64,000 nt of DNA from Thunnus maccoyii (lineage: Eukaryota; Chordata; Actinopteri; Scombriformes; Scombridae), in assembly GCF_910596095.1 (NCBI RefSeq), contig NC_056548.1, positions 10,565,151 through 10,629,150 of the forward strand, in the 5' to 3' direction. Below the pieces are notes generated by a model. That model was not told the DNA's origin. It ran no database searches and saw only the letters and a program-made list of their open reading frames with translations. Below, one piece after another: positions 33,263-44,625 of this stretch. The translations under genes were made by a program, and so were the position numbers. The number at the start of each line of letters is the position of its first letter. The first letter of the stretch is position 1.

Positions 33263-33565
33263 AGTCTTCTGCCAACAATTTTCTGACTCAGACTGACAAA
33301 TCCAAGTCTGTTAGTCTTGGAGGGACGGTGACCATCAGCGCTGCAGGGAGTTCAAACATTGGTGGTGATCTCAGTTGGTACCTTCAGAAACCTGGACAAG
33401 CTACCAAACTTCTTATATACAGAGCATCAACTCTAAACTCAGGAACTCCATCTCGATTCAGTGGCAGTAAATCTGGTTCTCGCTACACTCTGACCATCAG
33501 TGGTGTTCAGGCTGTAGATGTTGGAGATTACTACTGTTTTGGTGACCATGGTGGTGGAGTGTTAA
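33263..33565 (+). pseudogene. V2 gene without leader (V2-6)
   Basis: V exon 33263-33565 is open: FR1 TISAAGSS (no Cys23), CDR1 [13 protein letters not shown]2 region [10 protein letters not shown]3 [18 protein letters not shown] instead of [12 protein letters not shown]3 start FGDHGGGVL. The region that should hold the CTCF-like site, promoter box and leader exon is deleted: at about 33150 the sequence passes straight to leader-intron sequence, and about 70 bp unlike any other unit (about 33181-33250) follow. It cannot be secreted by the usual route, but its RSS is intact and it could still donate sequence by conversion. Confidence 0.88.
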
Positions 33566-33593
33566 CACAGTGATTTAGAGCCGTACAAAAACC
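33566..33593 (+). other. V2-6 RSS, 12-bp spacer
   Basis: CACAGTG, ATTTAGAGCCGT, ACAAAAACC. Still consensus although the gene lacks a leader. Confidence 0.93.
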
Positions 33594-34155
33594 TCCTTCA
33601 GTTTGACTGAAGTGAAAACGGCCTGCTGCAGCTGCAGAGGGTTGATGACGAGACTGTGATGAGGATAACTGGTCGAGTGTACACAACACTGTGACTTTGA
33701 CACACAAGAGTCATCAAGCAGAACCACAATGAACCCAAATTAGACTGAAACAAACTGAAAGACCCTCTTACATTTACAGTTAAAACTTCAGTTCTTGTCA
33801 GTTTATTCAATATCTTGATGAGTAAGCTGGAAACATTTAGCTCTTGTTAGAGTATAGCCACCAATAGAAACAAATATTTGACAGATTTTCCACTAATGCA
33901 GAACAAAATAATACAACTACAGCCCAAAAGGAAATAAAGCTTTCCAATTTATTATTCCACATTTTAAAATTCCAAATGATTTCATACTCAAAATTAATGT
34001 CACTAGTTAATAAAAAAGCAACCATCTCTTGTACTATTAGATATACAGTATTATAACATCAGGAATGATGATATTTGGATGATCAAGAAGCTATTTTTCA
34101 TAACGAATTGATTTTAAAAGAAATACAAACACACTGACTTATTATAATCAACAGT

Positions 34156-34161
34156 TTTATT
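34156..34161 (-). promoter_or_regulatory. C-II (C6) polyadenylation signal
   Basis: AATAAA on the minus strand, 273 nt after the stop codon. Confidence 0.6.
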
Positions 34162-34433
34162 GAATAATGGTTCAATGTTCATTCCACATTTTGAATGTAT
34201 GAATAATTTCTCTTGGAGTAAAACTCAGAATATCAAGTTTCATTTGAAAAGTAATGAACATAAAGCAGAATATAAGGAAGATCAGTATTAGAAAGCAACA
34301 TGCACATTAAAACACTGAGTAGAGAGATGTGAAACTTGCAGAAACAGCTGAACAGAGAAGATCTGTAGCTTCATCAAGATCTCTAGCAAAGAAAAAGAAG
34401 CATCATTTCCAGACAGGAAGTGTTGCTGAAGCT

Positions 34434-34757
34434 CTACTCTGAGCAGCGGTCAGGGTCCAGGGTTTGAGTGACAGGGGTCTGTCCACTCAGACTGGCCTCA
34501 CAGCTCACTGAGCCCACCTTCCTCCACTGGTCTGCAGAGAGGCTCAGGGTGCTGCTCCGGCTGTAGTGGCCGTCCCTCCCCAGGACCTCCGCGCCGTGTG
34601 ACACCCCTGAGGAGCTGCTGCTGCCCCCCACCTTCCAGTCCAGCCTCCAGGCTGAGGGGAAGCCCCCGCTGGACAGACACACCAGTGTGGCACTGCCCTG
34701 CTGCAGCTGCTCTCTGGAGGGGGGGGAGGACGGTCAGGGTGGGCCGCACCACACCCA
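34434..34757 (-). pseudogene. Ig light-chain constant exon, isotype C-II (C6), frameshifted
   Basis: Second constant isotype, clearly different from C-I: VRPTLTVLPP, CLSSGGFPSAWRLDWKVGG, SADQWRKVGSVSCEASLSG, ending QTPVTQTLDPDRCSE. Here a run of eight Gs (plus strand 34719-34726) stands where the other C-II copy has seven, so the frame breaks early in the domain while the remainder stays open. This could be a true pseudogene or a homopolymer sequencing error. Acceptor CTCCTCCAG and the C-terminal cysteine are present. Confidence 0.85.
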
Positions 34758-35026
34758 CTGGAGGAGAGAGAGGGGGAGGAGAGGGGGGAGAAAAGACAAA
34801 GACGGAAAACTTTAGAGCTTGTGCTGCTGTTGCACTCATACACTAAGAATCAGACCATCAGACACATGAGTTCAATGCAGTGAAAAAGGTTCATTGATAA
34901 TAATTATTGATGACATCTTCATATCTGTTTCATAATGTGAGACAGTGAATAATTCATTTTCTTGTGTTTAAACTGACAGAAGTGAAACACTCATGTGAAT
35001 ACAGTTAAAACTTTGTCATCTGTCTC

Positions 35027-35036
35027 TTTCACTTCC
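35027..35036 (-). promoter_or_regulatory. ETS-IRF composite motif, C-II unit 6
   Basis: GGAAGTGAAA on the minus strand. Kept although the C-II intron differs from C-I introns over most of its length. Confidence 0.6.
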
Positions 35037-35537
35037 TTTTCACTACTAATGTGAAATAAATGAACCGTGAACACAAAGCTGAGCTGCATTAACTGATAAA
35101 ATCATATTAGCGGTAAACAACAATAGATTTTAAAAACAGTTTGGATGATCAAAATAAGTAAATTTAAAAAAAAAAAAAAAAAAAACTACTGATGTTTCGT
35201 AGATAAATCTTTGCTTTTTTCCCCCCAAATATTGTTGTCAAACATTTGAATGCAGATAATATTTAAAAGTTAAATAAAAGTTAAAAGTCATCGTAAAAAT
35301 AGTATATTAGAAAATGTATTTTTATCTTTTTTTTATCCAAAAATGTATTATCTTAAATACTGAATGAATTTTGATCTCTGCAAAGTTTCTTCTCAGATTG
35401 TGAGATCAGCCTTGTTTGATTAATAACAAAAAACAGGAAATCATGCAAACACTGAACTTAATCACAGTGTCATGAAATATTTGATAAATGGTATAAATTC
35501 TATATATTGTGAAAAGTAATAAATTTCTGGTACTTAC

Positions 35538-35575
35538 AGTCAACGATGAGTTTGGTTCCTCCACCAAAAGTCAAC
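35538..35575 (-). CDS. Ig light-chain J segment of C-II cassette (J6)
   Basis: Encodes [15 protein letters not shown] replaces the IIN of C-I-linked J segments. The phase fits the C-II exon (D-L-GVVRP). Confidence 0.93.
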
Positions 35576-35614
35576 CACAGTGATACAAACTCATTAAGTG
35601 GCCGTACAAAAACC
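35576..35614 (-). other. J6 RSS, 23-bp spacer
   Basis: Same nonamer, spacer and heptamer as the C-I-linked J segments. Confidence 0.95.
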
Positions 35615-36142
35615 TCCTGCACTGTGAACAAGCATCTATCCACTGAAAAGTCACTTTATTTTCTGCTAAAACTGGATAATTAACATTTTATCAAATGTAT
35701 AAAAGGTTTTCATTGATTTGGTTTTAAATTTCCTCATGAATCAAAATATTTTACATCATTTTTATGAAATTTTGTACAAGTGACAACAAAACAGGTTGAT
35801 TTGCCCTGTAACAAATTCAGATTGTAAACATGTTACATATTTGAGACAATGTTAAATAAACACAACATTTCTAAATAATCATAAATATAATTAATCATAA
35901 ATTACAGAATGAGTATATAGTGTATTTGTGAAACCTTGTTTGTAAAACAAATTAAATAAGTAGATACCAACCACTCCCATTGAAACAAATGTTGTAAATC
36001 CTCAAATTTATTTCCAAAAGAAGTTATTTTATTCCATTAAGATCATAGATGGTGTAAATCCAAACAGTATTTCTCCTGATTTTGTGTCCCATGTTGCCTT
36101 CAGTCTGTTGAGAGCAGAGAAATCATTTCCATAGAGAGGAGG

Positions 36143-36188
36143 CTTTGCATCGTCAGCTGATCCTCCAGTGAACTGAGAGGGTTTATAG
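36143..36188 (+). promoter_or_regulatory. V1-7 promoter boxes
   Basis: CTTTGCAT and GTTTATAG at standard spacing. Confidence 0.5.
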
Positions 36189-36252
36189 TCCTGTGAGTTC
36201 AACACTGCAGGACTCAGATCTGTCAATCAACACAGCAGAAAGCACAACCACC

Positions 36253-36723
36253 ATGACTCTCATCACCATCCTCATCTGGACGCTGGCCTGCTGCTGTTTT
36301 ACAGGTTCATTCACTCAGCAACATTTCAAACATGATGTGTTTCCTTTTCTGTCATTAATTTCTGCTGATAAATGAAAGATTTGTTTCTTTCTGCAGGATG
36401 CAGCGGTCAGGTGACTGTGACTCAACCTCCAGTAGTGACATTTACTCCAGGATCCACTGTCACTCTGACCTGTAAAACCAGCCAGGCTGTTTATAGATAT
36501 ACTGATGGAGATGATGCTATGTTCTGGTATCAACAGAAATCTGGACAGACTCCAAAACTCCTAATAAGATATGCAAGCAAACGTTATTCAGGAACACCAG
36601 CTCGGTTTAGTGGCAGTGGAAGCAGCTCTGACTTTTCTTTGACCATCAGTGGAGTTCAGACTGAAGATGCAGCAGTTTACTACTGTAAGAGTAGACACGA
36701 TATAAGCAGTGCTCGGGTGTTCA
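36253..36723 (+). CDS. Ig light-chain V gene, V1 family (V1-7)
   Basis: Leader 36253-36304, V exon 36397-36723; the acceptor tract reads TTTCTTTCTGCAG. CDR1 [17 protein letters not shown]2 region [11 protein letters not shown]3 start [12 protein letters not shown], one of the longest in the window. Open, both canonical cysteines present. Confidence 0.93.
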
Positions 36724-36751
36724 CACAGTGATTTGTAGTCGTACAAAAACC
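36724..36751 (+). other. V1-7 RSS, 12-bp spacer
   Basis: CACAGTG, ATTTGTAGTCGT, ACAAAAACC. Confidence 0.95.
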
Positions 36752-37202
36752 TCCCTCAGTCAGACTGCAGAGACACTGAGCTGTTACAGCAGGAACCGAC
36801 TGCAGCTGCTGAAGAGGAAGAGACTCTGACACAGACCACTGAACACAGAGCTGACAGTAACCTCACCATGCACAAACTGTACCAATCACAAACAACATGT
36901 ACACATGAATATATTGGCATGTTTTATATTTTTAAATATCTTCCTTTTATTCCATGTCAAAAAGTGTGAAACTGACATTGAAACTAACCATCATGATGTT
37001 CATTTTCCACATACAGTGATATCAGAAGTTGTGAAAAAAAAAAAAAAACGGAACATTTTCCACAATCTAGAAACTTAGACACACATCAACATGTTGTTTG
37101 TCACTTGAAAACATTATTCACTGGACATTCTCAGATATTTGCTGATTCACTGTCTTGTTGACTGATACAAACTCTCATTTCTGTCAGTTAAAGACAAAGC
37201 AA

Positions 37203-37570
37203 GAGCCAGTAGCCAGTTAGCTTAGCTTAGCATAACAACTGGAAACAGAGGGAAACAGCTAGCCTGGCTCTGTCTGAAGGCAACAAAATCTGCCCACCAG
37301 TACCTCTAAAGCTCATTAATTAACATGTCATATGTTGCCTGTTTAATCCCCCAAAAAACAAATTGAAAAAACAAGACAAGTTGTGGTTTAACAGGGTTTA
37401 TGTGATGTTGCCAGACAACCAGCAGAAACTTTGGCTTTTGTTAACAACAAGCCAGATATTAATTAGTGAGCTTTAGAGGTTTTATAGGCAGATTTTGTTA
37501 CCTACAGACAAACTGGCTGTTTCTCCCTATTTACATTTGTAATGCTAAGCTAACCAGGAGCCATAGCTCC
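37203..37570. repeat. Fold-back repeat, unit 7
   Basis: Copy of the element at 1196-1569 with small internal deletions. Confidence 0.6.
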
Positions 37571-38141
37571 ATATTTATGTACAAATAAAAAAGTGGTATC
37601 GATCTTCTCATCTACCTCTCGGCAAGAAATCAAATAACTGTATTTCCCAAGATGTCAAACTATTCCTTTGGGATTTTTTCCGTAAACATCAATCAACAAC
37701 ATGTTGTTTACTCACATCTTGTCTCACAGGATGTAGTCCAACATTTTCTAATAATGTTCTTCTCTTATCTCATTGAAACTCATCCTCCTATTAACAGGGT
37801 TGTTAAAACATTATTTATGCTAACAGTATCATTTTATTAACACAAACAGCAGCCCAAACAGGACATTTAGTGGCTGTCTAAGATCCTGCACACCAAACAA
37901 TCAACTTCAACTTATTACTCAACTTTTCAGATAAATCAAATACCAAATATACAATATAACATACTTTAATTAGAGTAGACACCTGTTAAGAGTGAAGGGA
38001 AAGAGTTGGTCACCTAAAACGCTGAGCAGGCCCTAAAGTGAGATAAAATGGGTTTAAATTCCTGCCTTTGTGCTAACAACAATAATAATAAAAACGTTTG
38101 TGGGAAAACTGAGTTACTGAGTTAAGTGTTCATCCAATCTG

Positions 38142-38155
38142 CCAGCAGGTGGCGC
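38142..38155 (+). promoter_or_regulatory. CTCF-like site, unit 7
   Basis: CCAGCAGGTGGCGC, 274 bp before the V2-7 leader. The sequence just upstream is shorter than in other units, but the motif is intact. Confidence 0.55.
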
Positions 38156-38311
38156 CATACAACCTAAACAACATAATAAAGACGATAAAGTCAATGTTTT
38201 CTGGATGAACTTTGAATTAGAATGATCCTCTGTAGAGGTTGATCTCTCACTCCTCCTCACCTCTGCTCTTTCTGTTTCACAACAACAGGTGTGTGTTTGC
38301 CTTCTTAAATG

Positions 38312-38321
38312 TATTTTGCAT
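38312..38321 (+). promoter_or_regulatory. V2-7 octamer-like box
   Basis: TATTTTGCAT, 95 bp before the leader ATG. Confidence 0.4.
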
Positions 38322-38415
38322 GACTTTCATGCATCACTGCTCCTCAGAGTTTAAGTTCTTGTGTCACAGAGAGTCTGAACTGTTTTCATGCACTCACACT
38401 GAAAACTGCATCAGG

Positions 38416-38932
38416 ATGATGTCGCCAATAACTCTGCTGGTCATGTTGGGTTTTCTGAGTCAGGGTGAGAGATTCTGAAAATGTTTGGTGCAAATCCAGT
38501 CTGTGTTCTCCCTTTTACTTTTGCTTAAATGTCTTTTCTATTTTTCTCTCCGATCACAACCTGAACTGCTTCTCCATTGGCTATTGGCTATAATATTTAC
38601 TCTTTAAGATTTTTTATTTCTCATTTCAGAGTCTTCTGCCAGCAAATTTCTGACTCAGACTGACAAATTCAAGTCTGTTAGTCTTGGAGGGACGGTGACC
38701 ATCAGCGCCACAGGGAGTTCAGATATTGGTGCTGATCTCAGTTGGTACCTTCAGAAACCTGGACAAGCTACCAAACTTCTAATATACGATGAATCAACTC
38801 TAAAATCAGGAACTCCATCTCGATTCAGTGGCAGTACTTCTGGTTCTGGCTACACTCTGACCATCAGTGGTGTTCAGGCTGAAGATGTTGGAGATTACTA
38901 CTGTCTGAGTTTACATACTGATTTAACGTTCA
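38416..38932 (+). CDS. Ig light-chain V gene, V2 family (V2-7), lacks Cys23
   Basis: Leader 38416-38464, V exon 38630-38932. FR1 [12 protein letters not shown]1 [13 protein letters not shown]2 region [10 protein letters not shown]3 [12 protein letters not shown]3 start [15 protein letters not shown] lacks Cys23. Open. Confidence 0.88.
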
Positions 38933-38960
38933 CACAGTGATTTAGAGTCGTACAAAAACC
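38933..38960 (+). other. V2-7 RSS, 12-bp spacer
   Basis: CACAGTG, ATTTAGAGTCGT, ACAAAAACC. Confidence 0.95.
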
Positions 38961-40158
38961 TCCTTCAGTTTGACTGAAGTGAAAATGGCCTGCTGCAGCT
39001 GCAGAGGGTTGATGAAGAGACTGTGATGAGGATAACTGGTGGAGTGAACACAACACTGTGACTCTGACACACAAGAGTCATCAAGCAGAACCACAATGAA
39101 CCCAAATAAGACTGAAACAAACTGAAAGACATTTTCCAACATGCAGTTTTTAAGTTAAATCTTCATCATTATTTCACATCATTTCAAGAACAGAGTTGTT
39201 GTAAGAATATATCCTCTGACAGCAACAAAATTCAACAATATTTCCACCAATAGTTTTACATTCAGCAGCAAAAAACAATCTACTGTAACAGTTTCATCTA
39301 AAAAAGTTTTTGATTCAGAAATGATAAATATGTTATACTTTATATTTCATATCATATTGTTACACATACTATAAAATAATGAATAGAAACCTGACTTGAT
39401 GTTGAAGTGAAGCATGTTGGAAAGATGAGGTATAATACTGGCATGAATATGCATTTCTCATGAATAATATATCACAAAATACACACAAAGATAGTGATTT
39501 ACTATAATAATCAGTTTTATTTTATTGGTTACATGTTTGAATGATTAAAAAATGGTTATATTGAAACATAATGGCAATGCATCAGAATATGAGTAAGATT
39601 AATGATAGAAAACTGACTACACATCAAGATAGTCATGATTTTGCACAAATAGTTGAACAGAGTAGATCTGTAGCCTCATCAATATCTCTGAACTACAACA
39701 CACCTACTGGAGAAGAAAGAGGGAGGAATACATCTTCACTCAGCTACATGGATTCAATTCTTTTCTTGTATTTTTTGTAATAGAGAAACATCTATCGACA
39801 CCAAATCATGTTTTTTTTTTCACATTTACTCTCAGTAGAAGAGCTCTGACAAATGTTGCCTGATCACATATTTCAGTCATGATTTTTTCAACACTGAAAA
39901 TCTAATTCCAAAATATATTTTCCAAGTTTTTTAATCATGATATAAATTTGTATTTAAAAAAAACCCATTATTGTTACTACATTATTCTACTTCCATTATC
40001 AGTTAAAATGTTAATTAATTTTGTTACTTAAGTCCGAAACTTTTCAATTTCCACAGAGAGGAGAATCAGTTAAAGTTGTAAAACCTTTTCATTTCTTATC
40101 ACTCTTCATAAGATAAAAGAACAAAATATTTATAATGTTTTCTTTCATCAGTGCAAGC

Positions 40159-40164
40159 TTTATT
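40159..40164 (-). promoter_or_regulatory. C7 polyadenylation signal
   Basis: AATAAA on the minus strand downstream of C7. Confidence 0.7.
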
Positions 40165-40378
40165 AGCAAAAACATCAATCATCAACAGGACAGTTATTAA
40201 GCACACTCACATCTAGCTGCTGAGCTACACACATTACTCTCTAAGTTGTTGTTGTTCTTTGTCACACAAAGCTTCAGTTTACTCTACAGACATTAAAACT
40301 CATATTGATCAGATGAGCAGGTGTGTTCCTCCTGCTCCCCCCAGACACAGCTCCTGTCCTGGGCTTCAGCCAGCCCCT

Positions 40379-40698
40379 CTAGCCCTTACACTGGCTCCTG
40401 TGGAGGGACTTGGTCTGGCTGTGGTCATGATGGAGGACTTTGCAGGAGTACAGCTCTCCTTCCATCCAGCGCTCCTGGCTCAGGCTCAGGATGCTGCTGC
40501 TGCTGTAGCGTCCGCTCTTCTCCTCCTCTGAGCTGCTCAGGACCCCCTCTGTCACCTCTCTACCGTCCACCTCCCAGCTCACCACGGCTCCCTGAGGAGA
40601 GTAGCCGGTCAGCAGGCAGGCCAGCGTGGCCGTGCCCCCAGAGAGCTGCTGAGAGGAGGGGGGAAGCAGAGAGACTGAGGGCCTGACCGTGGGGCCAG
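40379..40698 (-). CDS. Ig light-chain constant exon, isotype C-I (C7)
   Basis: 320-nt exon, open. Differs from C1 by GTATLAC for GSATLAC before the first cysteine and HHDHSQTKS for HQDHSQTQS. All landmark residues and terminal SQCKG are present. Confidence 0.94.
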
Positions 40699-41128
40699 CT
40701 GGAGGGGAGAGCAGAGACACACAAGGAGCAGATTAACTTCTACTGTAGGACAGACAGCTGAGTTATGATACATGACAGAGGTTAACAATGCTGTGGATTA
40801 ACTGTGTGTGTGACACTGTGATCAGACAGAGGAGAGGCAGTGAGAAATGGGAAGAAATGAGGGTTTTGTTAAAAAAGCTAAATGGTGTTTGTACTTTTGA
40901 CATTTAAAGCAATGAATCTATTGTGGCAAATCATCATAAATCACTGAATTAGAAAATATACAACATGAGGCAGGTGTAAATGTAACGATTTTTTAAAATG
41001 AATGAACGATAAATGAAATCTTCATATCTGCTTTATAATGTTTAATGATTTTCTTGATGAGTTTATATAAAAGTTAAGAGGTGAAACACTAATGTGTGAT
41101 TACAGTTAAAGACTTTGTCATCTGTCTG

Positions 41129-41138
41129 TTTCACTTCC
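41129..41138 (-). promoter_or_regulatory. ETS-IRF composite motif, unit 7
   Basis: GGAAGTGAAA on the minus strand within the J7-C7 intron. Confidence 0.55.
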
Positions 41139-41604
41139 TTTTCTCAACATCAAACTAACCAACTGTGAACACAAACTACAGCAAAACTGGATCTAAATAT
41201 AAACTCATTTATTTGTTTTACAGAAACCAACATCATATTTTAAATCTAAAAATTGTTTGAATGTTAAAAAATAATGAATGAAGTTAAATTTATTGTTTGG
41301 TTGTTCAAATGTTTGTCAGAGAAATTTTACAACGACATTTTGTGAAGCAAACAATTGATTAAAAATAAAATATATGAGAATTTTTTTTTTTTTTGCAAAT
41401 ATGTCATCATAACACCATCTACAATAATAAACAATTAATAATATCTGCACAAAGTTTTCTCCAAACTTCAGCTGAGCTTAATGCAAAGTGAAAAATACCC
41501 ATAATATATAAATTACCCAAAATAAATACTAGTTTTATCACGTTCTGGTGCAAAACTTGATATAATATATTATGTTGTAGAAATGAGAAATCTCTGGTAC
41601 TTAC

Positions 41605-41642
41605 AGTTAATGATGAGTTTGGTTCCTCCACCAAAAGTGTAC
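41605..41642 (-). CDS. Ig light-chain J segment (J7)
   Basis: Encodes [12 protein letters not shown], as J5. Confidence 0.93.
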
Positions 41643-41681
41643 CACAGTGATACAAACTCATTAAGTGGCCGTACAAAAACC
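41643..41681 (-). other. J7 RSS, 23-bp spacer
   Basis: Consensus nonamer and heptamer. Confidence 0.95.
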
Positions 41682-41938
41682 TCCTGCACTGTGAACAAGC
41701 ATCTATCCACTGAAAAGTCACTTTATTTTCTGCTAAAACTGGATAATTAACATTTTATCAAATGTATAAAATGTTTTCATTGATTTGGTTTTAAATTTCT
41801 TCATGAATCAAAATATTTTATGTCATCTTTATGAAATTTTGTACAAGTGACACAAAACAGGTTGATTTGCCCTGTAACAAATTCAGATTGTAAACATGTT
41901 ACATATTTGAGACAATGTTAAATAAACAAAACATTTCT

Positions 41939-41999
41939 AAATAATAATATAATAATAATATAATATAATATAATATAATAATATAATAATAATATAATT
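41939..41999. repeat. ATAAT microsatellite, unit 7
   Basis: Intermediate-length run in the J-V1 spacer. Confidence 0.85.
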
Positions 42000-42249
42000 A
42001 ATCATAAATTACAGAATGAGTATATAGTGTATTTGTGAAACCTTGTATGTAAAACAAATTAAATAAATAGATACCAACCACTCCCATTGAAACAAATGTT
42101 GTAAATCCTCAAATTTATTTCCAAAAGAAGTTATTTTATTCCATTAAGATCATAGATGGTGTAAATCCAAACAGTATTTCTCCTGATTTTGTGTCCCACG
42201 TTGCCTTCAGTCTGTTGAGAGCAGAGAAATCATTTCCATAGAGAGGAGG

Positions 42250-42295
42250 CTTTGCATCGTCAGCTAATCCTCCAGTGAACTGAGAAGGTTTATAG
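42250..42295 (+). promoter_or_regulatory. V1-8 promoter boxes
   Basis: CTTTGCAT and GTTTATAG intact. The neighbouring CAGCTGATC is CAGCTAATC here, so the E-box is lost. Confidence 0.5.
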
Positions 42296-42359
42296 TCCTG
42301 TGAGTTCAACACTGCAGGACTCAGATCTGTCAGTCAACACAGCAGAAAGCACAACCACC

Positions 42360-42830
42360 ATGACTCTCATCACCATCCTCATCTGGACGCTGGCCTGCTG
42401 CTGTTTTACAGGTTCATTCACTCAGCAACATTTCAAACATGATGTGTTGCCTTTTCTGTCATTAATTTCTGCTGATAAATGAAAGATTTGTTTCTGTCTG
42501 CAGGATGCAGCGGTCAGGTGACTGTGACTCAACCTCCAGTAGTGACATTTACTCCAGGATCCACTGTCACTCTGACCTGTAAAACCAGCCAGGCTGTTTA
42601 TAGATATAGTGATGGAGATGATGCTATGTACTGGTATCAACAGAAATCTGGACAGACTCCAAAACTGCTAATAAAATTTGCAAGCACACTTGAATCAGGA
42701 ACACCAGCTCGGTTTAGTGGCAGTGGAAGCAGCTCTGACTTTTCTTTGACCATCAGTGGAGTTCAGGCCGAAGATGCAGCAGTTTACTACTGTCAGAGTT
42801 ACCACGATATAAACAATGCTGATGTGTTCA
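42360..42830 (+). CDS. Ig light-chain V gene, V1 family (V1-8)
   Basis: Leader 42360-42411, V exon 42504-42830. CDR1 [17 protein letters not shown]2 region [11 protein letters not shown]3 start [12 protein letters not shown]. Open. From CDR1 through CDR2 it matches V1-5, but FR1 and CDR3 differ, again a mosaic pattern. Confidence 0.93.
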
Positions 42831-42858
42831 CACAGTGATTTGTAGTCGTACAAAAACC
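42831..42858 (+). other. V1-8 RSS, 12-bp spacer
   Basis: CACAGTG, ATTTGTAGTCGT, ACAAAAACC. Confidence 0.95.
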
Positions 42859-43309
42859 TCCCTCAGTCAGACTGCAGAGACACTGAGCTGTTACAGCAGG
42901 AACCGACTGCAGCTGCTGAAGAGGAAGAGACTCTGACACAGACCACTGAACACAGAGCTGACAGTAACCTCACCAAGCACAAACTGTACCAATCACAAAC
43001 AACATGTACACATGAATATATTGGCATATTTATATTTTTAAATATCTTCCTTTTATTCCATGTCAAAAAGTGTGAAACTGACATTGAAACTAACCAACAT
43101 GATGTTCATTTTCCACATACAGTGATATCAGAAGTTGTGGAGAAAAAAACAAAAACTGAACATTTTCCACAATCTAGAAACTTAGACACACATCAACATG
43201 TTGTTTGTCACTTGAAAATATTATTCACTGGACATTCTCAGATATTTGCTGATTCACTGTCTTGTTGACTGATACAAACTCTCATATCTGTCAGTTAAAG
43301 ACAAAGCAA

Positions 43310-43370
43310 GAGCCAGTAGCCAGTTAGCTTAGCTTAGCATAACAACTGGAAACAGAGGGAAACAGCTAGC
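43310..43370. repeat. Fold-back repeat remnant, unit 8
   Basis: Only the left terminal repeat remains. Sequence passes from GCTAGC directly to AACTTATTACTC, a deletion of roughly 0.6 kb. The same junction is in unit 9. Confidence 0.75.
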
Positions 43371-43603
43371 AACTTATTACTCAACTTTTCAGATAAATCA
43401 AATACCAAATATACAATATAACATACTTTAATTAGAGTAGACACCTGTTAAGTGTGAAGGGAAAGAGTTGGTCACCTAAAACGCTGAGCAGGCTCTAAAG
43501 TGAGATAAAATGGGTTTAAATTCCTGCCTTTGTGCTAACAACAAAAATAATAAAAAGGTTTGTGGAAAAACTGAGTTACTGAGATAAATGTTTATCAGAT
43601 ATT

Positions 43604-43617
43604 CCAGCAGGTGGGGC
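43604..43617 (+). promoter_or_regulatory. Altered CTCF-like site, unit 8
   Basis: CCAGCAGGTGGGGC: the core C at position 12 is G, the only copy in the window with a mismatch. It sits in the unit that has lost its J-C. Confidence 0.4.
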
Positions 43618-43773
43618 CATAAAACCTAAACAACATAATAAAGAGGATAAAGTCAATGTTTTCTGGATGAACTTTGAATTAGAATGATCTTCTGTAGAGG
43701 TTGATCTCTCACTCCTCCTCACCTCTGCTCTTTCTGTTTCACAACAACAGGTGTGTGTTTGCCTTCTTAAATG

Positions 43774-43783
43774 TATTTTGCAT
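43774..43783 (+). promoter_or_regulatory. V2-8 octamer-like box
   Basis: TATTTTGCAT, 95 bp before the leader ATG. Confidence 0.4.
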
Positions 43784-43877
43784 GACTTTCATGCATCACT
43801 GCTCCTCAGAGTTTAAGTTCTTGTGTCACAGAGAGTCTGAACTGTTTTCATGCACTCACACTGAAAACTGCATCAGG

Positions 43878-44394
43878 ATGATGTCGCCAATAACTCTGCT
43901 GGTCATGTTGGGTTTTCTGAGTCAGGGTGAGAGATTCTGAAAATGTTTGGTGCAAATCCAGTCTGTGTTCTCCCTTTTACTTTTGCTTAAATGTCTTTTC
44001 TATTTTTCTCTCCCATCACAACCTGAACTGCTTCTCCATTGGCTATTGGCTATAATATTTACTCTTTAAGATTTTTCATTTCTCATTTCAGAGTCTTCTG
44101 CCAACAATTTTCTGACTCAGACTGACAAATCCAAGTCTTTTAGTCTTGGAGGGACGGTGACCATCAGCGCCACAGGAAGTTCAAACATTGGTGCTGATCT
44201 CAGTTGGTACCTTCAGAAACCTGGACAAGCTACCAAACTTCTTATATACAAAGCCTCAACTCTACAGTCAGGAACTCCATCTCGATTCAGTGGCAGTAGA
44301 TCTGGTTCAGGTTACACTCTGACCATCAGTGGTGTTCAGGCTGAAGATGTTGGAGATTACTACTGTCTGGGCTACCACAGTGATGACGCGTTCA
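43878..44394 (+). CDS. Ig light-chain V gene, V2 family (V2-8), lacks Cys23
   Basis: Leader 43878-43926, V exon 44092-44394. FR1 has KSFSLGG for KSVSLGG, CDR1 [13 protein letters not shown]2 region [11 protein letters not shown]3 start LGYHSDDAF. Open apart from the family-wide loss of Cys23. No C or J follows before the next V1. Confidence 0.88.
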
Positions 44395-44422
44395 CACAGT
44401 GATTTAGAGTCGTACAAAAACC
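44395..44422 (+). other. V2-8 RSS, 12-bp spacer
   Basis: CACAGTG, ATTTAGAGTCGT, ACAAAAACC. Confidence 0.95.
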
Positions 44423-44602
44423 TCCTTCAGTTTGACTGAAGTGAAAACGGCCTGCTGCAGCTGCAGAGGGTTGATGAAGAGACTGTGATGAGGATAACTG
44501 GTCGAGTGAACACAACACTGTGACTCTGACACACAAGAGTCATCAAGCACAACCACAATGAACCCAAATAAGACTGAAACAAACTGAAAGACATTTTCCA
44601 AC

Positions 44603-44625
44603 CTGCAGTTTCTTCACATTTTCAC
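44603..44625. other. Deletion junction removing C and J of unit 8
   Basis: V2 3' flank (to ACCTGCAGTTT, about 44611) is joined, with a few unmatched bases, to CACAACATTTCTAAATAATC of the J-V1 spacer. About 3.3 kb containing C and J are missing relative to unit 7. Confidence 0.8.
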
